The notes under the pieces are model-generated. The model had not been told where the DNA came from and searched no databases. It worked only from the letters and a program-made list of their open reading frames with translations. A DNA stretch of 64,000 bases from NCBI RefSeq assembly GCF_017352095.1, contig NZ_CP071463.1, positions 744,001-808,000 of the forward strand, given 5' to 3'. This document shows positions 35,844-44,489 of the stretch, one piece after another. Both the position numbers and the translations under genes were made by a program. This DNA comes from Natrinema longum. GTDB lineage: Archaea; Halobacteriota; Halobacteria; Halobacteriales; Natrialbaceae. Within the stretch, counting starts at the first letter, position 1, and every line of letters begins with the position of its first letter.

Positions 35844-36707
35844 TCACTCGTTTCCGTTCGATCCCGGTATCCGATCCTCGAACTGCTGTAACCGGTCCCC
35901 GAGCAGTTCCGACAGCGACCAGCGACCGACGAGTCGATCCGAGAGCACGACACAGAGCGCCGCGAGCAACAGTCCTGCGACCACGTCGATCCCCCAGTGA
36001 ATCCCCAGGAACATCGTCGAAATCGCGACGCTGGCCGCCAGTACGACGGCGAGTGGGAACCACTTCGGGAACGTCGATCGGGTTATCGCTGCGAACGTCG
36101 CGACCGTCGCCGACAGCGAGGTGTGCAACGACGGGAAGACGTTGGTGTTGCTGTTGACTTCCCGGGTCAGGTACTGATATTGCGGATTCGTATCGTATAG
36201 CATCGTTTCCGCGACTTCAGCCGGCATTACGTTTCGGGGACCGTACGCGATGACGAGAATGTAGAGGACGAGCCCGATGGCGTAGTTGAGCGCGTACGCC
36301 GTCAACAACCGCCGAAATATCCGTGTATCGGAGAGGGTAAAGTAGAGGATGACCGGGAAGATCAGCAGGAACGTATAGCCATAGACGTAGATACTCGAGA
36401 AGTATGCGGTCGTCTCCGGGTTCGCGATCGACTGGAAGATCAGGATGAACTCCCCCTCGATATTGTAGAACGTCGCAGTCAGATGGTGTCCGACCTCTCG
36501 GGAGAGTCGCGGCGCTTGCTGCCTGGCGACCCGATTGATCAGCAAGACCACGAGCAACACGGCGATCGTCGGCGCGGTCGTCCTGAGTCGGCTTCGCCAC
36601 TCGGCGTGGGTTCGGACGAGGCGCTCACGGCCGATGAAAACGACGATCGAAATCGGGAGCAATAGCCCGATAACGATAACGAGCTGAGTCAGCACCTCGG
36701 CGAGCAT
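35844..36707 (-). CDS. PAP2-superfamily membrane phosphatase
   Basis: A 287-residue, six-helix membrane protein. PAP2 motif II is NVFPSLHTSLSA and motif III is FLGIHWGIDVVAG, placing the catalytic His residues outside or at the membrane face. The motif I Lys/Arg region is less clear. It belongs to the inositol-phosphorylceramide-synthase/lipid-phosphatase type. It starts eight bases after the stop of the upstream solute-binding gene and precedes its paralogue by 110 bases, so all three are probably one unit. Confidence 0.85.
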   Translation of the reverse strand: MLAEVLTQLVIVIGLLLPISIVVFIGRERLVRTHAEWRSRLRTTAPTIAVLLVVLLINRVARQQAPRLSREVGHHLTATFYNIEGEFILIFQSIANPETTAYFSSIYVYGYTFLLIFPVILYFTLSDTRIFRRLLTAYALNYAIGLVLYILVIAYGPRNVMPAEVAETMLYDTNPQYQYLTREVNSNTNVFPSLHTSLSATVATFAAITRSTFPKWFPLAVVLAASVAISTMFLGIHWGIDVVAGLLLAALCVVLSDRLVGRWSLSELLGDRLQQFEDRIPGSNGNE

Positions 36708-36715
36708 CGCATCTA

Positions 36716-38512
36716 CTAGCCCTCAAGCAGCCGCCCGTTATCATCGTACCGAAACCCGGCGCGCTCGAACGCTGCCTTCGCTGCCTCGACGTTGAGGTCG
36801 CCATCCGAGCTGGGGAACGGCGTCACCGGATCTTCACCGCCCCACTCGAGACTCGACGGGAGCCACTCGCCGGTGACCGGCGTCGCGGCGGGCGTCGCGT
36901 TCCCGTAGAACACCTCCTCGACGATCGCTTCTTTGTCGAGCAACTGTGTGATCGCCCGGCGGAAATGCGAGTTGCTGAACGGTGCATTGCGAACGTTAAA
37001 TCCGACGTGATAGAAGGTTCGAGACGGCGATTGCAGCCGTTCGACGGCCGATGAATCGGGGATCGCGGGGAGCGAGTGGGTACTAAGCATCGACGCGGTC
37101 ACGTCCGCATCGCTGTCCGCTACCCGGCCGATCGAAGCGGCGCTGCTCGGCTCGACGGTAAAGCGCAGTTCGTCGACGGTCGCCTCGGGCAACGCGACGT
37201 CGTCCCGTTGCGTGAAGTGCTCGTCGAATCGCGTGAGAACGAGGGACTCGTCCTCGGTCCGCTCGTCGAACTGGAACGGCCCGCTACCGACGGGCGGAAT
37301 ATTGTCCGCGGTAACGACGGCCCACTCTCCTTGCGGTGCAGTGAAGTCGCTGTCACTGGCGTACTGATTGACTCGCTCCCTCCAGACGTGTTCGGGCAAG
37401 ATCGGAACGGTAAATGCCCGTTCGCCGACCGCTTGCTCGCCAGTGATAGTGATCGTCAACTCGTCGTCGCTCTCGACCGTGATCTCGTCGACGATGTCGA
37501 CGTGACCCCGATACCGCGTCGCCGGTGACTGGATCGGGGCCCGTCCCAGCGACGTGTCCGCGAGGAAGCGGTACGTGAACGCGACGTCGTGGGCGGTCAC
37601 GGGTTCGCCGTCGTGGAACTGACACTCCTCCTGAAGCGTGATCGTCGCCGTCCGCGTTGCCGGACGCTCCGATGTGGCGGTCGCTGCGTCCCCCGATTCT
37701 TCGGTCCACTCCCAGGACGTGGCGAGCCACGGTGTCACCTCGCCGCCGTGTTCGGTTCCCAACGAATCGTAGAGCAAGTCGATAGTCGTCCCTCGGTTCC
37801 GGAACGGCGCTGAAAGCGGATTGAGGTTCGTCGTGAGCCGGCTGTCGGTCACGAGCGCGTGGAGGTCGTCGACGTCCTCGGCCGGCTCGAGTCCCAGATA
37901 GCCGTATCGGGTGGCGATATCACCCTCTTCCCAGCCATCGAACCGATCGGTGCTGGCGACGCGATATTCGTCGGGAACGCAGATCGGTTCGAACGGTTTC
38001 TCGCGTGCCAGTCCCCACAGGATCGACTCGATGCGTCGGTTCCGTTTCTCGCCCTCGAGCTGACGCTGTTCCTCCAGGAGCCGATCGAAGTACAGACGGG
38101 TGAATCCGAAGGGGTTTTGCCACCCGGCTTCGCTGGCAAACGTCGAGTGGAGGCTCTCGTAGAGGAAATCAGGGTCGTAATCCGCCGGATGATGCCCGAC
38201 GTAGATATCGAAATCGTGGTCGATCAGGACCGCGCTCAACATCTCCGATCGGGACCGCATATCGATCGAGACGCCGATTCCGACCTGCTCGAGGTGGTCC
38301 TTGAGTCGATTGGCGATTCTGACGTTCTGTCTGTCCGCGTCCGCTGGAACCGTCGTGATAGACACCGAGAGTTGATTGCTTCCGGCCTGCCCGACGACGC
38401 TTTGGACGCGATCGATACAGCCACCCGTGGTAACGGCGGCTCCCGTCGCTCCGGCGGCGAGGAACGAGCGTCTGCTGAGACCGGCGTCAGGTGGAGAGGG
38501 GGACCAATTCAT
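36716..38512 (-). CDS. family 5 ABC solute-binding lipoprotein (Tat), paralogue B
   Basis: A 598-residue lipoprotein with Tat motif LSRRSFLAAGATG and lipobox VTTGGC. The body matches paralogue A almost end to end (SVSITTVPADADRQNVRIA, GWQNPFGF, CQFHDGEPVTAHDVAFTY). It has first position in the three-gene unit. ATG 38512 has a perfect Shine-Dalgarno (GGAGGTG) 12 bases upstream, but a GTG at 38527 within that sequence is also in frame and fits a TATA box (CAATATTG) 26 bases upstream. The start is therefore uncertain by five residues. Confidence 0.87.
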   Translation of the reverse strand: MNWSPSPPDAGLSRRSFLAAGATGAAVTTGGCIDRVQSVVGQAGSNQLSVSITTVPADADRQNVRIANRLKDHLEQVGIGVSIDMRSRSEMLSAVLIDHDFDIYVGHHPADYDPDFLYESLHSTFASEAGWQNPFGFTRLYFDRLLEEQRQLEGEKRNRRIESILWGLAREKPFEPICVPDEYRVASTDRFDGWEEGDIATRYGYLGLEPAEDVDDLHALVTDSRLTTNLNPLSAPFRNRGTTIDLLYDSLGTEHGGEVTPWLATSWEWTEESGDAATATSERPATRTATITLQEECQFHDGEPVTAHDVAFTYRFLADTSLGRAPIQSPATRYRGHVDIVDEITVESDDELTITITGEQAVGERAFTVPILPEHVWRERVNQYASDSDFTAPQGEWAVVTADNIPPVGSGPFQFDERTEDESLVLTRFDEHFTQRDDVALPEATVDELRFTVEPSSAASIGRVADSDADVTASMLSTHSLPAIPDSSAVERLQSPSRTFYHVGFNVRNAPFSNSHFRRAITQLLDKEAIVEEVFYGNATPAATPVTGEWLPSSLEWGGEDPVTPFPSSDGDLNVEAAKAAFERAGFRYDDNGRLLEG

Positions 38513-38834
38513 AGCGGGTTGTAGCACCTCCTTTCATAGTATATATATCAATATTGCGTACTACAAGCAGCGACGTATAGGGTAATGAAAGTTTTCACTC
38601 ACTGAGGGCATCGCCTTAATACCGGCTGTCGCCTGATATTAGGTCACACGGTTCCTGCCGTCCTCGAATCGCCCATCGGAACGAACGCAATAGGCCAAGA
38701 GGGAGCGAACTCGCGCCCATTGCCGGCACTGACGGTCACGGGGAGACGCTTGCTCCTCGCCGTCGGTTCTCCACAGCGATCCGATTCCGTCCCGGGAGCG
38801 CAACATCAATACGGCGACCGACGAAAAGACGGGT
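38513..38834. other. intergenic region with AT-rich promoter and a partial hairpin element
   Basis: It contains an AT-rich stretch (38532-38556, TATATATA and CAATATTG) that should drive the leftward solute-binding unit. Near 38721-38748, CCGGCACTGACGGTCACGG resembles half of the stop-anchored hairpin element, without its other arm. No gene recognised. Confidence 0.45.
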
Positions 38835-39113
38835 ATGGACGTTGCCGCCGAGCGAATCGAACGGCTTCACGACCTCGCTCGAGCGGCGGCAGCCGACGGC
38901 GCGGACGATCGGGCTCGCTACTACGTTCGTCTCGCGCGGCGAGTCGCGGAGCGAAACCGACTGACGCTCCCACGGGAGTTCCGTCGATTTACCTGCGATC
39001 GGTGTGATGCGTACCTCCGGCCGGGAGCGAACGCTCGCGTCAGATTGCAGGACGGCCACGTCGTGATCACCTGTGATTGCGGTGCCCACGCCAGATACCC
39101 CTACGAGGAGTGA
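38835..39113 (+). CDS. rnp4: ribonuclease P protein component 4
   Basis: A 92-residue Rpr2/Rpp21 homologue. The helical N-terminus (IERLHDLARAAAADG, YVRLARRVAERN) is followed by a zinc ribbon using CDRC and CDCG. It assists the RNase P RNA in 5' processing of pre-tRNA. First gene of a probable unit with the YhbY-type RNA-binding protein and MscS. Confidence 0.95.
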   Translation: MDVAAERIERLHDLARAAAADGADDRARYYVRLARRVAERNRLTLPREFRRFTCDRCDAYLRPGANARVRLQDGHVVITCDCGAHARYPYEE

Positions 39114-39207
39114 GCCACGCATCTGGCCAGTGTCGACGTGATCGGTCTCTCGAGTTGAAGCGTCCGAATCGGGAAGATTGAAGCCGCTTGATTCGTTACT
39201 CGGGGCC

Positions 39208-39456
39208 ATGGATACACAGGAGCGCAAGCAACGAGCACACGATCTCGATGTGACCGTCTGGGTCGGGAAAAGCGGCATCGAGTCGGTGGTCGACGAACTC
39301 GACGCTCAACTCTCGGATCGGGACCTCGTCAAAGTGAAATTCCTCCGTGCTGCTCGAGCGGGAAGTTCGACCGAGGAGAAGGCGGCCGACCTCGCTGACC
39401 GCGTCGATGCCGAACTGTTCGAGACGCGGGGCCACACGGCAGTGGTCTACCGATGA
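39208..39456 (+). CDS. YhbY/CRM-domain RNA-binding protein
   Basis: An 82-residue CRM-domain protein. The diagnostic loop VWVGKSGIESVVDEL and the VKVKFLRAAR strand are present. It binds RNA, in bacteria associated with the pre-50S ribosome; the archaeal role is unknown. ATG 39208; an upstream TTG frame at 39178 is unlikely. Four-base ATGA overlap with mscS. Confidence 0.9.
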   Translation: MDTQERKQRAHDLDVTVWVGKSGIESVVDELDAQLSDRDLVKVKFLRAARAGSSTEEKAADLADRVDAELFETRGHTAVVYR

Positions 39457-40376
39457 GCGTCGGGGCCGGGTCCGCCCCGCTGCAGGCGACGGCGCTCGGT
39501 CCGATCGGCAGCGCACTCGAGAACGCGGGACTGACCGCAGCACAGGCCGGAACGGCCGAGGGAGCGATCCGGTTCGTCATCGCGCTGGTCGCGATCTGGG
39601 TCGTCGGCCGGCTCCTCGTCGTGCCACTCGTTACGCGGGCCATGAACAGGCGGGAGCTGGACGAACACGCCCAGAACCCGCTGTTGATGCTTACCAAGTT
39701 CGGCATCGCGTTTCTCGCGTTCGCGGTCGCGTTCGGCTTCGCTGGCTACGGGAGCTTCCTCGTCTCGATGGCGGGCATCGCGGCGGCCGGGGCGCTCGCG
39801 ATCGGGTTCGCCATGCAGGACGTGATCGCTAATTTCGTCGCCGGCGTGTTCATCTACACGGACAAACCGTTCCGCATCGGCGACTGGATCGAGTGGGACG
39901 ACGGCACGTACTCGGGCACCGTCGAGGACATCAGCCTCCGCGTGACCCGCGTGCGAACGTTCGACAACGAACTGCTGACCGTCCCGAACTCGGCGTTGAC
40001 CGACGGCGTTCTCAAGAACCCCGTCGACGCCGACAAGCTCCGTCTGAAGTTCGTCTTCGGGATCGGCTACGACGACGACATCGACCGCGCAACCGAGATC
40101 ATCGTCGACGAAGCCAAGCGCCATCCGGATATCATGGACGATCCCGCACCCTCCGTCCGGCTGACGGAACTCGGCGACTCCGACGTCGGCCTCCAGTCGC
40201 GGTTCTGGATCTCGAACCCCTCCCGCGCCGACTTCGTTCGGACACGCGGGGAGTACGTCACCGCAGTCAAACGCCGGTTCGACGAGGAAGGAATCGACAT
40301 CCCCTACCCCGTCCGGACGCTCGAGGGCGGGCTCGCACTCGAGAGCGGCCAGAGCATCGTACAGCCGGCCGAATAA
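39453..40376 (+). CDS. MscS-family mechanosensitive channel
   Basis: A 307-residue channel. Three membrane helices lie in residues 38-130, with the pore helix AAGALAIGFAMQDVIANFVAG. The cytosolic beta-barrel is VFIYTDKPFRIGDWIEWDD and TVPNSALTDGVLKN. It releases solutes during osmotic downshock, relevant to a halophile. It is translationally coupled to the RNA-binding gene by an ATGA overlap. Confidence 0.92.
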   Translation: MSVGAGSAPLQATALGPIGSALENAGLTAAQAGTAEGAIRFVIALVAIWVVGRLLVVPLVTRAMNRRELDEHAQNPLLMLTKFGIAFLAFAVAFGFAGYGSFLVSMAGIAAAGALAIGFAMQDVIANFVAGVFIYTDKPFRIGDWIEWDDGTYSGTVEDISLRVTRVRTFDNELLTVPNSALTDGVLKNPVDADKLRLKFVFGIGYDDDIDRATEIIVDEAKRHPDIMDDPAPSVRLTELGDSDVGLQSRFWISNPSRADFVRTRGEYVTAVKRRFDEEGIDIPYPVRTLEGGLALESGQSIVQPAE

Positions 40377-40508
40377 CGCGACGAAACGGTTTCTCTTCGG
40401 CGACGGGAATTGCGTTCCCGGCGCGTGTCAAGGACTGGGGGCGACCGTCCGAAGACGGACAAGATCCAGAACACGGTTGTTAAGCCCGTCCGCCCGTAAC
40501 GACGCCGT

Positions 40509-40883
40509 ATGAGTCTCGAGACGATGCGGCCGAACCCGACCTGGGACGCGGCGTCCTACGAGGCGGCGGTCGAGACGCTCACGGCACACAACGACGAACT
40601 GCGATACAAGATCTGGGGCGGCGACTGGTGTAAGGACTGTCGCGCCCTGTTGCCCGATTTCGGCGCGGCCCTCGAGGCGGCCGCCGTCCCCGACGACCGA
40701 ATCGAGGAGTTCGCCCTCGACGAGGACAAACAGGGGCCCGGCGTCGAGGAGTACGACATCGAGTTGATCCCGACGATCGTCGTCGAAGACGACGACGGCC
40801 GGGAGATCACTCGCTTCGTCGAGGAGGAGGACGTGCCTCCGGCCGTCTGGATCGCAGCGGAACTCGAGTCGGCGCTGTCATAG
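40509..40883 (+). CDS. thioredoxin-family protein with WCKDC site
   Basis: A 124-residue thioredoxin-fold protein with redox pair Cys41/Cys44 in GGDWCKDCRALLP. The cis-Pro is in ELIPTIVVED. The CKDC sequence differs from classic CGPC, so the partner is likely specialised. Cytoplasmic. ATG 40509. Confidence 0.88.
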   Translation: MSLETMRPNPTWDAASYEAAVETLTAHNDELRYKIWGGDWCKDCRALLPDFGAALEAAAVPDDRIEEFALDEDKQGPGVEEYDIELIPTIVVEDDDGREITRFVEEEDVPPAVWIAAELESALS

Positions 40884-40983
40884 CGGAGCCGGTCGACGAG
40901 GAGCCGGCCGTGTCCCGCTGAGAGACTGTCAGTCCGACCGGCAACATGGTTTCATGCCGGTCGTCGGTGTGGGACGTGCTGGT

Positions 40984-41856
40984 ATGTACGACAGCGGCGA
41001 CGAGTCGATCGTGTCCCGACGGGCACTGTTGCGGGCGTCGGCGGGGACGGCCGCACTTGGGGCCGTCGGCAGTGTCCGAGCCGACGACAGTGGGGGCCGA
41101 GGTGAGACGGCCCGACGGTTCGATGGGGACTGTCCTGACGCGACCATCGAGCCCGGAATGACCCACTGCGAGGGGGCGAGCATGGACGGCTGTACGGACG
41201 ACCACCCGGCGACGGTCGAACTGCAGTCGGCGGTCGCCGACGCCCTCGAGCGTCGGTATCCCGACGCGGACGCGCTGATCGATGCGGGGTTCAAGCCGTA
41301 TTTCGACACGCTCGAAACGGAGGACGACAGCTGGTCACACTGGCTCAGTCCCACGTACATCGGGGACGACGCGGTGCTCGATCCCGAGCGGCCGGAGTCG
41401 GTCCTCGTCGACAACGACTCCTGGCGATCGATCGGCGTCATGTTCATTGCGACCGATGGCGGGGAGCCGGTCGAACCGCCGGCGGTCTACGGCACGGACG
41501 AGTCCGAGGAGCTGTGTTCGCCGTGGCACGCACATACGGGTCTTCCCGGACGGTTCGCGTGGTGGTACTACCGACAGGCCTACGAGCGCGATTTCGAAGA
41601 GGGAGACCTCGAGTTTCCCTGTCGGACGCCCTGTATGTTACACGTCTGGACCGTCGATCACCCAGCGAGCGTCTACGCACACGACGCGCCCCCGGCGGAC
41701 GCTCGCGACCTGCCGCCCGCGGACGACCCCGCGTTCGAGACCGATGGAGTCCCCGGCGAGGACGAACTCGACTGGGACGTCCTGCCGGACGAACTGGTCC
41801 CGGAACGAACACCCGAGTCCATCGCCCGCCCGTTCGGGCTCGATCTCGGACGATAA
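40984..41856 (+). CDS. Tat-exported protein of unknown function
   Basis: A 290-residue exported protein. The Tat motif SRRALLRASAGTAALGAVGS lies at residues 11-30, with no lipobox, so it is secreted or processed by signal peptidase. The mature part has paired Cys (DCPDATI, HCEGASMDGC, CRTPCMLHVW) and an HAH near CSPWHAHTGLPG that could bind metal. Family not recognised. ATG 40984 is chosen over 40954. Confidence 0.7.
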   Translation: MYDSGDESIVSRRALLRASAGTAALGAVGSVRADDSGGRGETARRFDGDCPDATIEPGMTHCEGASMDGCTDDHPATVELQSAVADALERRYPDADALIDAGFKPYFDTLETEDDSWSHWLSPTYIGDDAVLDPERPESVLVDNDSWRSIGVMFIATDGGEPVEPPAVYGTDESEELCSPWHAHTGLPGRFAWWYYRQAYERDFEEGDLEFPCRTPCMLHVWTVDHPASVYAHDAPPADARDLPPADDPAFETDGVPGEDELDWDVLPDELVPERTPESIARPFGLDLGR

Positions 41857-41924
41857 CGGCAACGAAAAACAGCAGTGCACGCTCGAGGGCGTGGTCCCCG
41901 CTGATCGACGTCTGGACGGGACCG

Positions 41925-43040
41925 TTACTCCACGCTCGAGCCGTCGACGCCGGTCTCGAGGTGCTCGACGCCGGTCTCGAGGTGCTCGACGCAGGCCTCG
42001 ACGGGCGCGAGCACGTCGCTGGCGATGGAGTACGGATCGGTCTCGCCTTGCCGGACGGCTTCGGCGAGTTCGTCGACGCCGCCGCTGTCGGCGAGTTCCG
42101 TCTCGAGCAGGGAGTGGACGTCCTCTCGCAGCAGCGTGCGGATTTCCTCGGCGTAGCGCTGGCGGACCTTCTCCGCGCGGGTGCCCGAATCCACGAGGTA
42201 CGTTCGGTGATTCGCGAGTTCGTCGATGAAGCGCTCGACGCCGGTCCCCTTCGTGGCGACCGTTTCGACGATGGGCGGGGTCCAGCTCTCGTCTTCGTCG
42301 TCTCCGTCGTCGGTGGCTCCCCAGTCGTCACCACCGCCGCCCATCGCACCGACGCCGTGGTGGCCGCCACCGCCGGGACCGCTCTCCTCGCCGAGGTGGA
42401 CCATCTCCCGCAGTTCCTGGACGGTCCGGTCGGCTCCATCGCGGTCGGCCTTGTTGACGACGAAGACGTCGGCGATCTCGAGGATGCCCGCTTTCAGCGT
42501 CTGGATGTCGTCGCCCGACCCCGGCGGGACGAGCACGGCGACGGTGTCTGCAGTCCGGACGATGTCGATCTCGTTTTGCCCGGCACCGACGGTCTCGATG
42601 ATGATCTTGTCCTTTCCGAAGGCGTCCATCGCCTTGACCGCGTCCGCCGTCGCCGTCGAGAGCCCGCCTAAGGTGCCTCTGGCGCTCATCGACCGGACGA
42701 AGACGTCCATGTCGCCGACCGTGGAGGCCATCCGGATCCGATCGCCGAGGACGGCCCCGCCGGTAAAGGGCGAGGAGGGATCGATCGCGATGATCCCGAC
42801 CGTCTCGCCGCGGTCGCGGTACTCCTCTGCGAGCTTGTCGACCAGCGTCGACTTGCCCGCACCCGGCGAGCCGGTAATCCCGATCACGTCGGCGTCGCCC
42901 GTGTGGGCGTACAGTTCCGAGACGAGGTCGCGGTATCCCGGTGCCCGGTTCTCGATCTTCGAAATGACGCGGGCGAGCGCGCGGTGTTCACCCGCCAGTA
43001 ACGCCTCGAGCAGCGATTCGTCGTCCGAATCCATGCTCAT
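41925..43040 (-). CDS. meaB: methylmalonyl-CoA mutase-associated GTPase
   Basis: A 371-residue G3E GTPase that protects and reloads B12-dependent mutase. Walker A is GSPGAGKST, G3-like IETVGAGQNE, and NKAD is the guanine-specificity motif. A 45-residue Gly/His/Asp-rich insertion (GPGGGGHHGVGAMGGGG) after NKAD is unlike bacterial MeaB. The C-terminus contains a tandem EHLETGV repeat from a 21-base duplication (41946-41987). Start ATG 43040 overlaps the mutase subunit stop by four bases. Confidence 0.93.
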   Translation of the reverse strand: MSMDSDDESLLEALLAGEHRALARVISKIENRAPGYRDLVSELYAHTGDADVIGITGSPGAGKSTLVDKLAEEYRDRGETVGIIAIDPSSPFTGGAVLGDRIRMASTVGDMDVFVRSMSARGTLGGLSTATADAVKAMDAFGKDKIIIETVGAGQNEIDIVRTADTVAVLVPPGSGDDIQTLKAGILEIADVFVVNKADRDGADRTVQELREMVHLGEESGPGGGGHHGVGAMGGGGDDWGATDDGDDEDESWTPPIVETVATKGTGVERFIDELANHRTYLVDSGTRAEKVRQRYAEEIRTLLREDVHSLLETELADSGGVDELAEAVRQGETDPYSIASDVLAPVEACVEHLETGVEHLETGVDGSSVE

Positions 43041-43453
43041 CGCTGGGGCGCGTTCTCGCGGACGAACTCGATGGTCTCCTCGATCGAGGTGCCGGGGCCG
43101 AAGATCGCCGAGACACCGGCTTCCTCGAGTCCCGGACGGTCCTCCTCGGGGATGACGCCCCCGGCGAGGACGAGCGTGTCTTCTTTGGCACCGTACTCTT
43201 CGAGCCCGTCCATGATCTTCGGGACGAGCGTATCGTGGGCACCCGAGAGAATGGAGATGCCGAGCACGTCGACGTCCTCCTGAACCGCTGCCTGGACGAT
43301 TTCTTCGGGGGCTTTGTGTAATCCGGAGTAAATGACCTCGAACCCGGCGTCCCGGAACGCTCGAGCGATGACGTGGGCACCGCGATCGTGACCGTCGAGA
43401 CCCACTTTGGCGACGAGACATCGGATCGACTCCGCTTCCTGTTCGCTGCTCAT
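43037..43453 (-). CDS. mcmB: methylmalonyl-CoA mutase cobalamin-binding subunit
   Basis: A 138-residue B12-binding domain. GLDGHDRGAHVIARA carries the DxHxxG cobalt-ligand motif, and ISILSGAHDTLVPKI and LVLAGGVIPEED the later conserved loops. It pairs with a separate large subunit, not in this window, to interconvert methylmalonyl-CoA and succinyl-CoA. First gene of the mcmB-meaB pair; the cbiA gene near 14 kb serves the same cofactor. Confidence 0.93.
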   Translation of the reverse strand: MSSEQEAESIRCLVAKVGLDGHDRGAHVIARAFRDAGFEVIYSGLHKAPEEIVQAAVQEDVDVLGISILSGAHDTLVPKIMDGLEEYGAKEDTLVLAGGVIPEEDRPGLEEAGVSAIFGPGTSIEETIEFVRENAPQR

Positions 43454-43696
43454 ACCTCTCCGTTCCAGAGCCGACTGTTTGACTTTAACGGAAAATGGTG
43501 GGCTTGCGACGGTCGACCCGCGGGTTTTCGGGTGCCAACCGTCAACCGAGCGGCGAGTGGCTGTCGGTCAGCCCCGTCACATATTCATCCGTGACTATCA
43601 CGTCTCATCGAAACCGGTCCGAACCAAAGGCTAAAGAACGAAACGACCGAACATTCCGTTAATGACTATCGTTCGTCTATTGCGGAGGGATCTATC

Positions 43697-44371
43697 GTGG
43701 GCGTTGAAATAAAGGAAACGCGAGTGACCGACGCGGAGTTCGAAGAGATGCAAGGGTTCGTCTTCGAGTATCTCGCCGCCAGCGTCGAAAAGGAAGAGGA
43801 AGGGGGTCGCATGCGCTGGTACCCCTGGCACTCCGCGGAATACCGGCACAACCACATCCTCAACGTGGTCGACCTCGCGACGGAAATCGCCGAGAAGGAG
43901 GGTGCCGACGTCGACGTCACCCGCGTCGCCGCCCTCTTCCACGACGTCGCCAAACTCGAGACCGATCAGGAACTCCACGCCGAGGCCGGCGCTCGCGTCG
44001 CCCGCGAGTACCTCGAGTCCCGCGCCAACTACCCCGAATCGTTCATCCAACAGGTGTGTCGCGCCATCGAACACCACTCCTATCAGGGCGATCTGACCGA
44101 CGTCGCACTCGAGACGCAGTGTCTCATCGAAGCCGACATGCTCGACAAGGTCGGCGCGAACGGCACCGCACTGATGCTGTTGCGGATGGGGTATGAGTCA
44201 CGCACCCACATGGACTGCGACGAGATGATCGAGCGGGTCCTCGAACGCGGGTACGACGCCGCCTCGCGCGTCCAGAGCGATACCGCCGAGAGCATCGCCC
44301 ACCAGCGCCTGAAACGCGTCAAGTGGTTCCGCGAGTGGCTCGAGGACGAGATCGCCGCGCTCGGCGAGTAG
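43697..44371 (+). CDS. HD-domain protein (RNase Y/YfbR-like fold)
   Basis: A 224-residue HD phosphohydrolase. HNHILNVVDLATEIA, ALFHDVAKLE and AIEHHSYQGD give the metal His/Asp set, and LIEADMLDKVGANG a later motif. GTG start at 43697. The substrate is unknown; such HD proteins act on nucleotides or small phosphodiesters. It converges with the lysE-type gene, with a hairpin element between. Confidence 0.85.
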   Translation: MGVEIKETRVTDAEFEEMQGFVFEYLAASVEKEEEGGRMRWYPWHSAEYRHNHILNVVDLATEIAEKEGADVDVTRVAALFHDVAKLETDQELHAEAGARVAREYLESRANYPESFIQQVCRAIEHHSYQGDLTDVALETQCLIEADMLDKVGANGTALMLLRMGYESRTHMDCDEMIERVLERGYDAASRVQSDTAESIAHQRLKRVKWFREWLEDEIAALGE

Positions 44372-44407
44372 CCGCCGGACGCAGTCGGTCGTGCCATCGG
44401 TCCCGCT

Positions 44408-44489
44408 CGTACGGTTTGCCGTCCCGATTGACCGGAGAGACCGCAGGGCAGTCGGTCCCACCGGCACTGACGGACAGGAGACCGTATCA
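44408..44489 (-). repeat. stop-anchored hairpin element, copy 2
   Basis: Read with the LysE-type gene, it begins at that gene's stop: TGATACGGTCTCCTGTCCG, then CAGTGCCGGTGGGACCG, a variable centre, CCGGTCAATCGGGACGG and CAAACCGTA. Arms ACGGT/ACCGT, TGTCC-CCGG and their partners fold into an interrupted hairpin. It is nearly identical to the copy at 50.9 kb except for its centre. Confidence 0.8.

Noticed and set aside
40884-40983. Possible further copy of the stop-anchored hairpin element
   Set aside because: Only scattered matches (GACTGTCAGTCCGACCGGCAA) and no TGAGACGGT end or paired arms.
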